Source: Rhododendron vialii
Lineage: Eukaryota; Streptophyta; Magnoliopsida; Ericales; Ericaceae
Direction of reading: 5' to 3'
Length of the DNA: 64,000 nt
Assembly: GCF_030253575.1 (NCBI RefSeq)
Contig: NC_080557.1
Coordinates: 41,988,501 to 42,052,500, forward strand
Both the position numbers and the translations under genes were made by a program. Positions 24,401 through 35,338 of the stretch are shown here, piece by piece (the first letter of the stretch is position 1; every line of letters starts with the position of its first letter). A model generated the notes under the pieces. The model ran no database searches. It was not told the DNA's origin and worked only from the letters and a program-made list of their open reading frames with translations.

Positions 24401-25676
24401 CACCGTCTCCTCCTGACATGTCAATTGATAAAAACCTAACAGATTCTAGAGCATTGGTGGTTGTTCCAGCGATGAATGCTGGGGCAAGTGCTGTGGTTCC
24501 TGCGAGGAAATCCAAGCGATCTGAGGCTGCGCAGCGCCGAATTCGTCGACCTTTCTCTGTTTCTGAAGTGGAAGCATTGGTTCAAGCTGTTGAGAAGCTT
24601 GGAACGGGAAGGTATGTTCAGAAAACCTAACCAAGGACCTACATAAGGAAAGAACCAAATAATTCATGACAGAAAAGCGAAACTAATAGCCGAGAAGCTA
24701 CTATTTTTATGCTTTTAGATATTGGTGCAAAGAATCAGCTTTTTATCAACCTGAAAGCTTCTGCGAACACCCGTTATATCCTTGGAACGCCTTTTGTCAT
24801 ACATACGTAACATAACACAATCCATCTAGTCCCCATTCATTGGGGGTATGGGTGGAGGATGATTGGAGACAGACCTAACCTTTGGCAATATATGCACAAA
24901 GTGGCTGCTCTCAGAATACCACTAAAACAGTGGCCCCCCTAAAACCTCCAAGAACCGAGGAGCTACAAGGATGTTTTGTTGTAAAACCATGCCCCCAAAT
25001 CAAAGCCAAATGGCATCAGAGATGGCAGGCCTAGAGACCCAAATCAATTTATGTGCACATTACCATGCTTCATTCATTGATAGTCCAAAGCATCGGTATG
25101 GAACGCCTTTTGTCAAACAATTTAAATGCTTTGTCTCACCCCTAGTTGGTTTGTTTCTTCTGCAGATGGCGCGATGTTAAGCTGCGAGCTTTCGATAATG
25201 CAAAGCATCGAACTTATGTGGATCTGAAGGTATGAATGTGATTTCTCGGTTTCATTCCTTCATAATGATTTCAGGCCTTTCTCTATGGGGTGGTTCAGTT
25301 ATTTCTGAATGTCCCGTTCTTTTACATTTTAAATTAGTGAAATTGGGATCACTAGGGCTGGGAGTTTAGATGGTCCAAGAAAAGTAGTTGCTTGTGTTAC
25401 CGGAAAATGATTAGACGGAAACACCTTCTCTTTACAAGTAAACTGAAACACATACACCGAATGAATCGTTGATCCTTGCACTTCATGAAATTTTGATCTT
25501 GGTGACATGGGATTGTTGTGCAGGATAAGTGGAAAACATTGGTGCACACAGCGAGAATATCGCCCCAGCAAAGGAGGGGTGAGCCGGTGCCCCAAGAGCT
25601 CCTGGACCGGGTCCTCAACGCCCATGCTCATTGGGCCAAACAACAAGCCAAGCCGGAGACATGCCGCTTTCTTTGA
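21424..25676 (+). CDS. TRP1: Telomeric double-strand repeat-binding protein (TRP1/TBP1 type), 9 coding exons
   Basis: Coding exons 21424-21504, 21594-22326, 22439-22651, 22764-22826, 22944-23023, 23400-23641, 24321-24611, 25166-25229 and 25524-25676 all join GT-AG in frame to 639 aa, the usual size of the family. The N-terminus MVLQKRLYYGFDGYQVP is the family signature and fixes the start. Residues about 364-447 form the ubiquitin-like region (SFKVPELFIEIPESATVGSL ... GVLLQGKKLRDD). A basic stretch RKSKRSEAAQRRIRRPF precedes a C-terminal single Myb domain (about 545-603): FSVSEVEALVQAVEKLG, GRWRDVKLRAF, then HRTYVDLKDKWKTLVHTA with the telobox helix. It then ends PQELLDRVLNAHAHW...CRFL. Such proteins bind TTTAGGG repeats in the nucleus and affect telomere length. 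Nothing is broken. Intron 8 holds a recent retroposon. Two partial copies of its 3' end follow downstream. Confidence 0.97.
24800..25115 (+). mobile_element. Retroposon (SINE-like) in intron 8 of the TRP1-like gene, 16-bp target duplication
   Basis: GGAACGCCTTTTGTCA occurs at 24784-24799 and again at 25100-25115, bracketing about 300 bp absent from the otherwise collinear duplicate at 29.6 kb, which has a single copy of the site. This empty site proves an insertion. The insert includes GTGGAGGATGATTGGAGACA and ATATATGCACAAAGTGGCTG, motifs of a dispersed plant SINE-like repeat. Strand is uncertain. Confidence 0.8.
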
Positions 25677-26132
25677 AAACTTTAACATCAATGAGAGCTC
25701 GCAGCACGTGCTGAAGAAACGATTCTGTTTTCGTTTAATTTTTGTAAGTATTATGATTATGTTAAAATTAATGACGAGGGGTAATACAAGGTGTATTTAA
25801 TATTTTTATAGCTCTCGCGGCATTCTTTTCCTACGGGAGAGATTGGCGCTTGTAAATGTTGGACTGAATAAGAGAGCTTGCTAATTGAATTTTTTTGATG
25901 CCAAAATGGTTGGCCTTCCCGTGTTCATTAAATTTGTTCTTTGGGGACAACTGTGTATTTTTTTGTACTCCTACTTTTTTTTGGGTGGTTGGAAATAGAA
26001 AGAAATCAGTATGTAGACAGAATTTCATCTGTTGTATATGCAGATTTTTATTGATCATATTCTTTTTTATGTTTCTGAAGAAATTCTAATCTTCTTTGGA
26101 AGGCCTACATAGTATTGAGCCATTATTGTATA

Positions 26133-28379
26133 CTAGTGTAATGCCCGTGCTTCACACATTTCTACGTGCTCATTGAATGAATTTGCAGTGGAGAAGTGTT
26201 TTTTATTTTCGTTGTGATGATAGTAGAGAAATAGCAAGAGGTTATTGAATTAGAGAAATCAGTTTCAGATTTTCAAATACAAGGGATTGATTGTTTTGGG
26301 CCATCTTATTCGTATTACAACTATGGTACTCTTATGTAGCTGCACTGAATGTTGCAGGTCTACATATACATACAAAGTTAAGGCCATTGCTTTTGCATGT
26401 CTACATGTCAATTGTTCTTTGGAGTCTGATAACGCCACGATTATTTTTCCTAATGCCACGAAACATTACTTCATCTGACTTTTTTGACCCTGCTACACTT
26501 TTCCTAATAAGCACCAGAAATTCCCACCCCTCTTGTCTAACAGAGATCGACAACCATGACCACACACTCCTCCTCTCTCTTTATCATCTCTTCTTTAATT
26601 TCTATATCTCCACATGCCACACCCACCAGCAATTCTTCATTATCCCTCTCCCATTTGCCATCTGATCTTCCCAAGCCCTCAATCGCTTACTTCCGAGAAC
26701 TAAAATGAAGACGAATTTGAACGCCACCGGAAATCCAAATCACAAAAAATCCAATTGCTTCCTTTCGAAAACTCCTCAACATATTTTCTCTGCTCAAATA
26801 CACCGCCGGCAACAGGGTGGCGATACCGTATTTGCATGCAACTCGATGAGCGAAGAGGATGAGGGATAAAATAGATATAACGGGAGATCATACTCGTCGG
26901 CCAAGAGGGTGGGGAATAGATCGGAGGACGGAATGAGAAAAATATTGTTTTGAAGCAAGAAAGACGAGTAACAGGAGGAAAGGTTAAAAGAGAGGAGGGG
27001 ACGAAAGTACAGTAGTCAGTAGTATGTCCGTATAACTTAATTGATGGGTAAACTCGTCATGTCCATCAAACGTTCGTGGCACTAGTAAATTTAGTCGTGG
27101 CATTATCAGTTACCTTGTTGTTTTTATGCTTTAGCTATGCATTTGTATTGTTCTAAACCCACTGCTTTTATTGTACTTTGTACATGAACATTTCAATTAA
27201 AGCAGGAAATTAAGAAAATAAAGTAACCTGGTCAATGTACTTCAAGATGTAGAATATTACACTCAAACAAAAATAGAATTTGTGGCACATTGCATTACTG
27301 ATCTAAATTGTTAGTCGCCACTCGAACAATATAGTTTGTTCTCAACTACGGTGCTTTGGTTAATGATCCTTCAAAACAAGATATTCATAGTAGTTAGTAA
27401 TAGTCACATTAGCAACATATGCAAAGGCTAAGCAGTAAAAAAATATAGAATATTCAAGCTCAACTTGTTCCAGTCAGAATCAATAACTGGCCAGCAAGCC
27501 AAATTATTCTTTGGCCAGTAAGACCAACCCAAACCGGTATCATCTCGGAGAATTTGGCACTCTTCGAAAACAGGGTAGTGTACAGTGAGTGCCAAGGGAA
27601 GTTCATCGAAGGCAGGCCCCAGAATGTGGGTATCTGGAATTTTGGGGGTTTGGGATAAAGACATCGTTTTTCAAATTACTTGAATGGTTCTGTGCCTTCG
27701 TAATTTTTGTATTGAGCAAATGACGGAAAGCAAAAGACGGTTTTCCGGTGTCTTCAACAACAGGAATGTTGGAAGCCATTGTATTTGCAGAAGAAGAGTA
27801 AAGCATTGTTTTCGCCTCTGCTCTAAGGGAGGTTTGGAGAAATTTTTTAAGTAAAGAGGATTTTGGGAGTTGCAGGTTTAAATACGTTCAGAGTCCAGAA
27901 GGGAGTGAAATTTGAATTCCCAATTATGACATTTGTTGAGGGTGTTTCCCAGGGCTTGGTTTAGTACTGTTGGGCCCGAGTGATTTATGTGAAAAAATAA
28001 TTTGGCCCAGATAGTGAGACAGTTATAACTTGTCATTGCGAGCTTAAATTAAAACATTGGGAAAATGAATTAAACACTTTGTGTGTTTTCTTTCCTTTCC
28101 TTTCCTTGTAAGAGTATAATGAAAGCAATTCTCTTTATTGTGTTTACTCTGTTTTTCAACATTTCAATTTGAAAAGGGTCTTCGAAGTGCAAACATTTAA
28201 CGATCACGGAAACGTAACTTCTTTTTTTTTTATATTAGCGTAGGCATATATAATAGGAAATATTCATTCAATCCGACAGCTATAACCTTATGAGAAAGTA
28301 CGATCGAACGGCTATAGATGCTACTTTGTTTGTATGTCTAAACATTTTAAAAGAAAATCGCTCTGTTTTATAATATAGA
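26133..28379 (-). mobile_element. Non-autonomous Helitron, minus orientation
   Basis: On the minus strand the element begins TCTATATTATAAAACAGAG (28379 downward) and ends GCACGGGCATTACACTAG (26133). It is flanked by A at the 5' side and T at the 3' side, the A|T insertion rule of Helitrons; the ends have the required TC and CTRR. The 3' hairpin is weak. It lies within the 3' flank of the first TRP1-like copy: sequence up to 26132 matches 30655-30700 of the second copy, and then breaks. There is no Rep/helicase gene, so it depends on another element. It carries a gene fragment (27428-27806). Confidence 0.72.
27428..27806 (-). pseudogene. Captured gene fragment inside the Helitron, product not recognised
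   Basis: Two overlapping minus-strand frames together look like one broken coding region: 27806-27603 begins MLYSSSANTMASNIPVVED, and 27664-27428 contains GPAFDELPLALTVHYPVF and LRDDTGLGWSYWPKNNL. Joining them needs one frame change near 27660. Upstream on the same strand TTTAAATA-type sequence (27877-27884) sits about 70 bp before the ATG, as a TATA box would. It has the same orientation as the Helitron. I do not recognise the family. It may be a captured host gene piece with its own promoter, or chance frames. Confidence 0.4.
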
Positions 28380-28384
28380 TATTA

Positions 28385-28833
28385 GAGCATCCGCATTGTA
28401 ATAAGCAAATGGATGTAAATAAACAAATTTAACAACAATACTCAAAAAACACCCCACATTGTAATAACCAAAGTTACAAGTCTTTTAGTAAATAACCAAA
28501 TTTCACTCATTCCATAACCAAACTTAACAACTTTTACCAATAACCAAAACTCAATAACCAAACTCAACAATTAAACTCAAAACTCAATAACTCAAAAACA
28601 CCCCATATTGGAATTGTCTTATCGAGACGAATAATTTGGTATGGTCGGGTGCGTGATTAAAACTCGTTTGCGATTGGACAAATGTGCATTGTAGAGTTTT
28701 TTTGGTTAGGGATACAAAAATAACCAATGTGGAGGTAGAGGTTGTTAAGTTTGATTATGAACTAAATGGATAATCAAATGCTGATGTGGTACATTTTGAT
28801 TATTGATTTTGATTAGTACCATTGCGGATGCTC
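28385..28833. mobile_element. PIF/Harbinger-type MITE next to the Helitron
   Basis: Terminal inverted repeats GAGCATCCGCA and TGCGGATGCTC are flanked by TTA on both sides (28382-28384, 28834-28836). The 449-bp element is non-coding and its left subterminal region repeats AATAACCAAA-like motifs. It starts 6 bp from the Helitron 5' end. Confidence 0.85.
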
Positions 28834-28950
28834 TTAAGTCTGTATAGAACTAGAGCGGAAGGAATCTATCTTTATTTGTAATTAATAGGGATTGAATCGA
28901 ATGACAAACAGCAGTGCGACTTCGTGATCAGATCAAGCGGTTGGAATCTT

Positions 28951-30700
28951 TAACGTGTAGTTTTGGAAAGTTCGAACATTTGAAGTGCAATAATTATGTT
29001 CTCTTAAAGATCAGTTAGATTCTCATTCATAATGGATGTGTGCTAAATTTGGCACCACCATAGTCCCTAGGAAGCTCGAATTTTTTTCTTCACAATAACA
29101 GTTTAAATTTGAGTAGGAATGTAAGTTCTCATGTTCTTCCTCATTCAAGGAAAGATCGTTTAAGTTAGTCTTGATCATACGATTCACATGTAACGCTGTG
29201 CCACCAGGTATTCACCTACGCCTATTGCAGTTCTGGATCCTCCATCGCTGAATTTGGGAAGCTTTGTTGAAAGTGACCATGATTCGGCACCGTCTCCTCC
29301 TGACATGTCAACTGATAAAAACCTAACAGATTCTAGAGCATTGGTGGTTGTTCCAGCAATGAATGTTGGGGCAAGTGCTGTGGTTCCTGCGAGGAAATCT
29401 AATCGATCTGAGGCTGCGCAGCGCCGAATTCGTCGACCTTTCTCTGTTTCTGAAGTGGAAGCATTGGTTCAAGCTGTTGAGAAGCTTGGAACGGGAAGGT
29501 ATGTTTGGAAAACCTAACCAAGGAACTACATAAGGAAAGAAGAACCAAATAATTCAAGACAGAAAAGCGAAATTAATAGCCGAGAAGCAATCATTTTTAT
29601 GCTTTTAGATATTGGTGCAAAGAATCAGCTTTTATCAAACCTGAAAGCTTCTGCAAACACACATTATGTCCTTGGAATGCTTTTGTCAAACATTTTAAAT
29701 GCTTTATCTCACCCCTGGTTGGTTTGTTTCTTCTGCAGATTGCGCGATGTTAAGTTGCGAGCTTTCGATAATGCAAAGCATCGAACTTATGTTGATCTGA
29801 AGGTATGAATGTGATTTCTCAGTTTCATTCGTTCATAATGATTTTAGGCCTATCTCTATGGGGTGGTTCTGTTATTTCTTAATGTCCCATTCTTTTACGT
29901 TTTAAATTAGTGAAAGGAAATTGGGATCACTAGGGCTGGGAGTTTAGATGGTCCAAGAAAATTAGTTGCTTGTGTTACCGGAAAATGATTAGACGGAAAC
30001 ACCTTCTCTTCACAACTAACTGAAACACATACGCCGAAATGAATCGTTGGTCCTTGCACTTTATGAGATTTTGATCTTGGTGACATGGGGTTGTGCAGGA
30101 TAAGTGGAAAACATTGGTGCACACGGCGAGAATATCGCCCCAGCAAAGGAGAGGTGAGCCGGTGCCCCAAGAGCTCCTGGACCGGGTCCTCAATGCCCAT
30201 GCTCATTGGGCCAAACAACAAGCCAAGCCGGAGACTTGCCGCCTCCTTCTTTGAAAACACTTCAACATTAATGAGAGCTCGCAGAAACTTGCTGAAGAAG
30301 CGATTCTGTTTCATTTAATTCTTGTAAGTACTATGATTATGTGAAAAGTAACGATGAAGGGGGAAACAAGGTGTACGTAATAGTTATTTTTATAGCTCTC
30401 GTGGCGATTCTTTCCTGTTGGGGAAAGAGATTGGCACTTGTAAATGTTGGACTGAATAAGAGAGCTTGCTAACTGAATTTTTTTTATGCCAAAATGGTTG
30501 GCCTTGCCGTGTTCATTAAATTTGTTCTTTGGGGACTACTGTATTTTTTGTACTTATTATTTTGGGTGGTTGGAAATAGAAAGAAATCGGTATGGGGGCA
30601 GAATTTTCATCTGTTGTATATGCAGATCTTTTATGTTTTGTGAAGAAATTGTAATCTTCTTTGGAAGGCCTACATAGTATTGAGCCATTTTTGTATATAT
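28951..30700 (+). repeat. Segmental duplication of the 3' part of the TRP1-like gene
   Basis: Sequence from 28951 is collinear and highly similar to 24064-26131, including introns and the 3' flank (AACGTGTAGTTTTGGAAAGT at the start; GGAAGGCCTACATAGTATTG near the end). It lacks the 316-bp retroposon in intron 8. Intron similarity shows a DNA-level, fairly recent duplication, not retroposition. Confidence 0.93.
29208..30254 (+). pseudogene. 5'-truncated second copy of TRP1-like gene (exons 7-9 only)
   Basis: Exons 29208-29498, 29739-29802 and 30099-30254 correspond to the last three exons of the 21.4-25.7 kb gene, with splice sites kept and frame open to a stop three bases later (ends CRLLL). 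All upstream exons, including start codon and ubiquitin-like region, are absent. The first Myb tryptophan after GR is changed: the gene reads GRWRDVKL, this copy GRLRDVKL (TGG to TTG). A Lys in the basic segment is Asn (RKSNRSEAA). Loss of the 5' half and of a core Myb Trp argues for a pseudogene, although a transcript starting in the upstream insert cannot be excluded. Confidence 0.88.
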
Positions 30701-31017
30701 CATGAATTCAATAAAATCAATTGGACTTTTTCTGGACTTGAAAAGGAAAGGCCCTGTGTAAAACTTTCCCAAGACGTTACAGCCCTTTTTTTCCCTTGCC
30801 TCTTATGGTGTTGCTTACTCCGCTAAATGTTCCTCACGGGAATCCATCCAATTTAAAAAAAAAACAACATATTTCTACATATTAGTAATTTTTTTAATAT
30901 GGTGTAAGAAAATTAAACAAATACTAATATATAAAAATATGTTTTTTTGGAGTTTCAAATTGGACGAATTTCCATAAGTGATATTTAAAGTGGGACAAAA
31001 ATAAGGTTTCTGCCTTA

Positions 31018-31178
31018 GCAAGAATATCGACCGAGCAAAAGGAGGGGTGGGCCGGTGTGTCTGGAGCTCCTGGATCGGGTCCCAAATTCCCAGCAAGCCG
31101 AGTCGGAGACTTTGCCGCCTTCTGTAATAACTTCAGTACTTCACCATCAGTGAGCTCGTTAGCACTTGCTGAAGAAGC
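31018..31178 (+). pseudogene. Third relic of the TRP1-like last exon
   Basis: About 160 bp match the last coding exon and start of the 3' untranslated region (AGAATATCG, GGAGGGGTG, GAGCTCCTGGA, GCCGAGTCGGAGAC, TTGCTGAAGAAG), but with deletions, stops and no neighbouring exons. It is older and more diverged than the second copy. Confidence 0.82.
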
Positions 31179-31179
31179 C

Positions 31180-33620
31180 AAGATTTGATTAAGGGGTTTT
31201 AAAGAGAGTGGCTTCACGGTCCCCATTCCCCTCCATGCTCTCAATTTCCATTCACATCCCGGAACCAAAATTATGATCAGCACCATTCATCTTGTAGAAC
31301 ACGCAAAAAACTATAAGGTCTCAAAATTTGTGTATGATATATATGATATATGATATCGATAGCTATGTGAATTGTCACTTTTTTTCGTTTTGTAATTACG
31401 TTAAACTGTAGAACATATTTACCATTCATTTTGATAATTGATTTTTATACTCCCATTTTTCATAACCGCACTCCCTTTTTATCCTCTTGTGATGTAATTT
31501 AATTATAAGTTTTAACCTTTCATTTGCAGACAAAATTATAAATTCACATCACAAAAAGACAAAAATTGGCTATTAAATAAGAGTGTGATAATCACTACAC
31601 TTTATTTTACATAACGATTCACAACGTGTTCACATGTTGTTCGATCTTCGATTATACTGAGATTTCGTAGAATTATAGTTTATTTGAAGTAATTTTAATG
31701 TGAACATCGGTTGAACGAAAATGCATTTTTGTGAGTACCTTTTGTGCGGTTTCAGGAATTCAAGTTCAAACAAAATTGGTAATTAAGCTTAGAAACTTGA
31801 AGATTGGTTATCAGTAGAGGTGGCAAACAGGCGGGTTTGGGCCGGTGAAAATGGGTCATGGGTTAAATATGGGCGGGTCGAACATGGGTCAGAAAGTAAA
31901 CGGGTTGAAACGGGTCAGAACGAATATGGGCCAAGCCAAACCCAAACCCCCCCCCTTCCCCTCTCTTCTTCCCCCTTCTCTGATTTGTCTCAATAAGGGG
32001 ATTCAGAAAAGTAAAATTTTATGATTAAAACTCAATTTGTACGTGCCGCGTCAATTTTGTGTCAATTATTGGTTTTATTCAAAGAGAAGAATCGAAAAAT
32101 TAAAAAATTATGGTCCAAACCCACCCGATCTGACCCGTTTTACTTCCTTTTCTCCCTAAGCTAAAATATCCGGTATACCAACACCGGCTTCGGGTGCATT
32201 TGGATTAAAAATTGGGTGACTTTTTTTTCCTTTATTAATTTTTTTTTTGTAATTGTTTATTTTGCGTTAAACTTTTGTAGTTTATTGATTCGTCTCTATA
32301 AGAAGAATCGAAAAATTAAAAAATTATGATCGAAACTCATGATTTTTTTGAATAAACACAAAATAAGTAAAAAAATAATCTTTTTTGTAAAAAAAATTTG
32401 AGCTTCGATAAAAAAAATTTACTTTTCCGATTTCTCTCGACGAGAGGAATCAATAGTTACAAAAATTTGAAGCAAAATTAACAAATACTAAAAAATTTGA
32501 ATAAAGACAAAAAAAATTATTTTGACTTATTGGTTCATTTCCACGAGAGGAACAAAAAAGTATAAATTTTTTTATTAGAACCCTTAATTTCTTTGAAGGA
32601 GACATTTTTGACTTATTGTCTTTATTAAAAAAATTATGAGTTTCGATCAAACTTTTTTTTACTTTTTTGGTTCTGAATTTAATTTTGATAATAACTTTTT
32701 ATTTTTCGTTTTCTCTTAACGAGACGAATCAAAAAAACACAAACATTTGATTTAAAATTTACAAAATGTGAAATTTTTATTGTCTTCCATTAGGGAATGC
32801 AAAGAGAATAATTGAATCAATGTGTGTGCTTGTGTGGTTTGTAAATGTTTGGTTGGTTCCATTCCGTTTGAAAAAAGAAGAAGAAGGTTTGGCTGGTAAA
32901 TGGGATCCATGTGGACCCCATTTTCTTTTTCTTTTTTTGGAAATTCCTTTCTTGAGAGTAAAAGAACGAGAGCCGAGAGGGATAGAAAAGCCGACATACG
33001 GGAATAAATACCAGTAATAAGTGAAATGCAGGCATTTGAAAATTTTTGATTTTATTTGGGTCTTTTAGTATCAGTCCATATTGAACTCATTTTTAATCCA
33101 TCTAAATCCATTGAAATATAAGTTTATATGAGTTCAATCTATATCAACCTATTATATAATATGGACGGGTTGGATTGAATTATAAGTGGACGGATTGAAC
33201 GGGTTAAAAAAAATATGAGTTAAGATTGCCACTTAGTTGTCGGTTCACAAACAAGTGCATAGCCAACTTGTATTTGATTTAATCGATATTCATTTGACTT
33301 GATTGGAACAGTAGGTATATTCCACATGTTCATCTGAAAAAGGAAGAAAAATGAGACTATCTGATCATATCGATGTCGATCGCCATGTTTGTCTGAGAGT
33401 ATATGTGTGACCCTATATCAAAAGATAATTCCAATCTAGAGAAGAAGTGAAGTGTTGGAGGTATGTTTTTTGGTCACCGTGGAAGCTGCTAGGGGAATGA
33501 AATTATATTCAGGAACAAGTGCATGGAACTACACCCACCCCATAGGTTGTCAATATGGTAAGGGCGATTTTCTTACCATGTGCTTGCAACATAGCAGGGT
33601 TCGATTTCCTTTAGAGAGAA
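31180..33620. other. AT-rich intergenic DNA
   Basis: No gene seen. It contains a cluster of GGGTC/GGGTT-type words (31815-31950) with the complement-like ACCCACCCGATCTGACCCG at about 32119, suggesting a decayed inverted-repeat element, and long A/T homopolymer runs. Confidence 0.45.
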
Positions 33621-33949
33621 ACCATGATTTCACTACAAAAAAATTAGGATCTAACAACGGTCAAAAGCGTTACTAAAAAACACAAAAAACGTTGCTAAAA
33701 GCTATACCAACGGTTCACCAACCGTTGCCCAAACCGTTGCGAGATATCCGTTGGTGTAGACATATAGCAACGGTTTTGACGAGCGTTGGTACAGATTTTT
33801 TTTTAGTAACGGTTTCTTTAGCAACGGTTGCTAAAGGCAATATTTTTTTTTTTTAAATCTGGGGTAATTTTTTAGTAACGGTTTCTTAACCGTTGCTAAA
33901 GGCAAGTTTTTTTTTTTTAAATCTGGGGTAAAATATGACATGGCAGCCA

Positions 33950-34068
33950 CGTGGCATCCACGTGGCGCTGACGTGGCCCCCACCTGTCGCTCACATGGCG
34001 CTGACGTGGCCCCCTGTCGCCTGCGTGGCGCTGACGTGGCCCCCTGTCGCCCGCGTGGCGCATGGAAG
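33950..34068. repeat. ACGTGGC minisatellite (about 30-bp unit) in CACTA element A
   Basis: Tandem units of TGGCGCTGACGTGGCCCCC followed by TGTCGCC/T and a variable CGCGTGG, CACATGG or CACGTGG start. Three to four units are clear. The repeated CACGTGGC/TGACGTGGC words resemble G-box/ABRE bZIP-binding sites. Confidence 0.8.
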
Positions 34069-34084
34069 GCAACACAATAATTTT

Positions 34085-34156
34085 GCTTCTCCTGGGAATC
34101 GAACCCAGGACCTCGCGTATGCGCGCGCGAGTACAAACCAGCTGGGCTAGCCCAGC
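34085..34156 (-). other. tRNA-like sequence inside CACTA element A
   Basis: The minus strand reads TAGCCCAGCTGG (A-box-like), a GC-rich arm with GCGCGCGCATACGCG, then GGTCCTGGGTTCGATTCCCAGGAG with a perfect B box and T stem. The acceptor stem is poor. It is a tRNA-derived or SINE-head sequence, not a normal tRNA gene. Confidence 0.65.
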
Positions 34157-34759
34157 ACTTGTGTAATATTGAGGGCCTTTTAATATTTATACTATGCAAA
34201 CCAGTTGGGCGTTTATGTCATCAGAGTTTTATCGATTTATTCTTAATCCAAGTTTTTAAATTCGGTTTATACTATACAAACACCTACTTTTTTTTTTCGA
34301 TTGGAACCGTCTATTTTTTACATAGTAAAGATAGCTACGCTTGTTCGGATTATTTTTTGTCCTTATTCAAATTTTTTTTGCATTTGTTAGTTTCTCATCA
34401 ATTTTTTTGGGATTATTGCTTCGTCATGACGAGAGGAATCATAAAAGTAAAAAATTTCAATCAAAACTTAATTTTTTTGAATAAAGACAAAAAATAAGCC
34501 AATAAGCCAATTTTTTCGTCTTTATAGTCCGATTTTTAGTAACGGTTATGGAAAACCGTTGCTATAGTCCGGTTTTTAGTAACGGTTATGGAAAACCGTT
34601 GCTATAGTCTTGTAATCTAGTAACGGTGGCGTGAAAACCGTTGCTATAGTCCTGTTTCTAGTAACGTTTGGAAAACCGTTGCTAAACACCATCTATACTA
34701 ACGGTTTTTTAACCGTTACTAAAAAACCGTTGGGAGATCCCAAAATTCTCGTAGTGTTT

Positions 34760-35338
34760 AAGTGAGGGGCCATGGCGGTGGATTGCTCTACTAGTCTCCC
34801 TTGAGGTTTGGATTACGCAATCAAATTTAATAATGGCTCGACTGCAGAGTTGTTCCTCAGTTAAAAAAAAAGAAAAGAAAAAAGAGCATGGAACCACATG
34901 AGTTGGCGGTTTTGATATAAAACAAGGGTTGCTATATATGTGGATTAAGGCTAAAGTGATATTAAAGGAATTCTCAGCTGAGGAGTTGAGCTAGAGGTGC
35001 CAGCTGGATGGGGTTAGAAATTAAGTTGAAATATTAGGTCTTCACAGTCTGCCTAGTCCCGGACGAGATTCTCATGTCGGCACCTAGTACTGATTTGTTT
35101 TTGTAGGGTGTCTGTTAATCCAGGAGTAAGTAGTTTGGTGTATTCCTGTATTTTGCGATGTAATCTTTGCTTTCAGACTTATGAAATGATATTGACATTT
35201 TAAAAAAAAAACAGTGCTAACTGTTACAAATATGCTGCAAGCCTGCAACTGATCCATAGAGCCTGAATTTTGAAGATTTAGGTGATTGAATACCGAATTT
35301 TTTGAGTAGTGTTTTTAAGTACGGGCGTACGTTAGTGT
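34760..35338. other. Intergenic DNA, no gene seen
   Basis: Includes a tail-like stretch ending in a short A-run at about 35203-35211 (preceded by TATGAAATGATATTGAC), which could be another LINE or SINE 3' end. No open frame is supported. Confidence 0.35.

Larger units (their letters stand above)
33631..34756. mobile_element. Non-autonomous CACTA (En/Spm) element A
   Basis: Begins CACTACAAAAAAATTAGGATC and ends as the complement of CACTACGAGAATTTTGGGATC; flanked by TTT on both sides (33628-33630, 34757-34759), the 3-bp duplication of CACTA elements. Subterminal regions carry many copies of AACGGTT / AACCGTTGCTA in both orientations, the usual transposase-binding arrays. Length 1126 bp, no transposase. 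It contains a GC-rich minisatellite and a tRNA-like segment. Confidence 0.88.

Noticed and set aside
30924-31286. 120-aa minus-strand protein
   Set aside because: It is antisense to the third TRP1-like exon relic and lacks any support of its own.
33950-34068. Possible CRISPR-like array
   Set aside because: Units are directly tandem without unique spacers, in plant nuclear DNA inside a CACTA element.
34085-34156. Functional tRNA gene
   Set aside because: A and B boxes are present but the acceptor stem does not pair and it sits inside a transposon.
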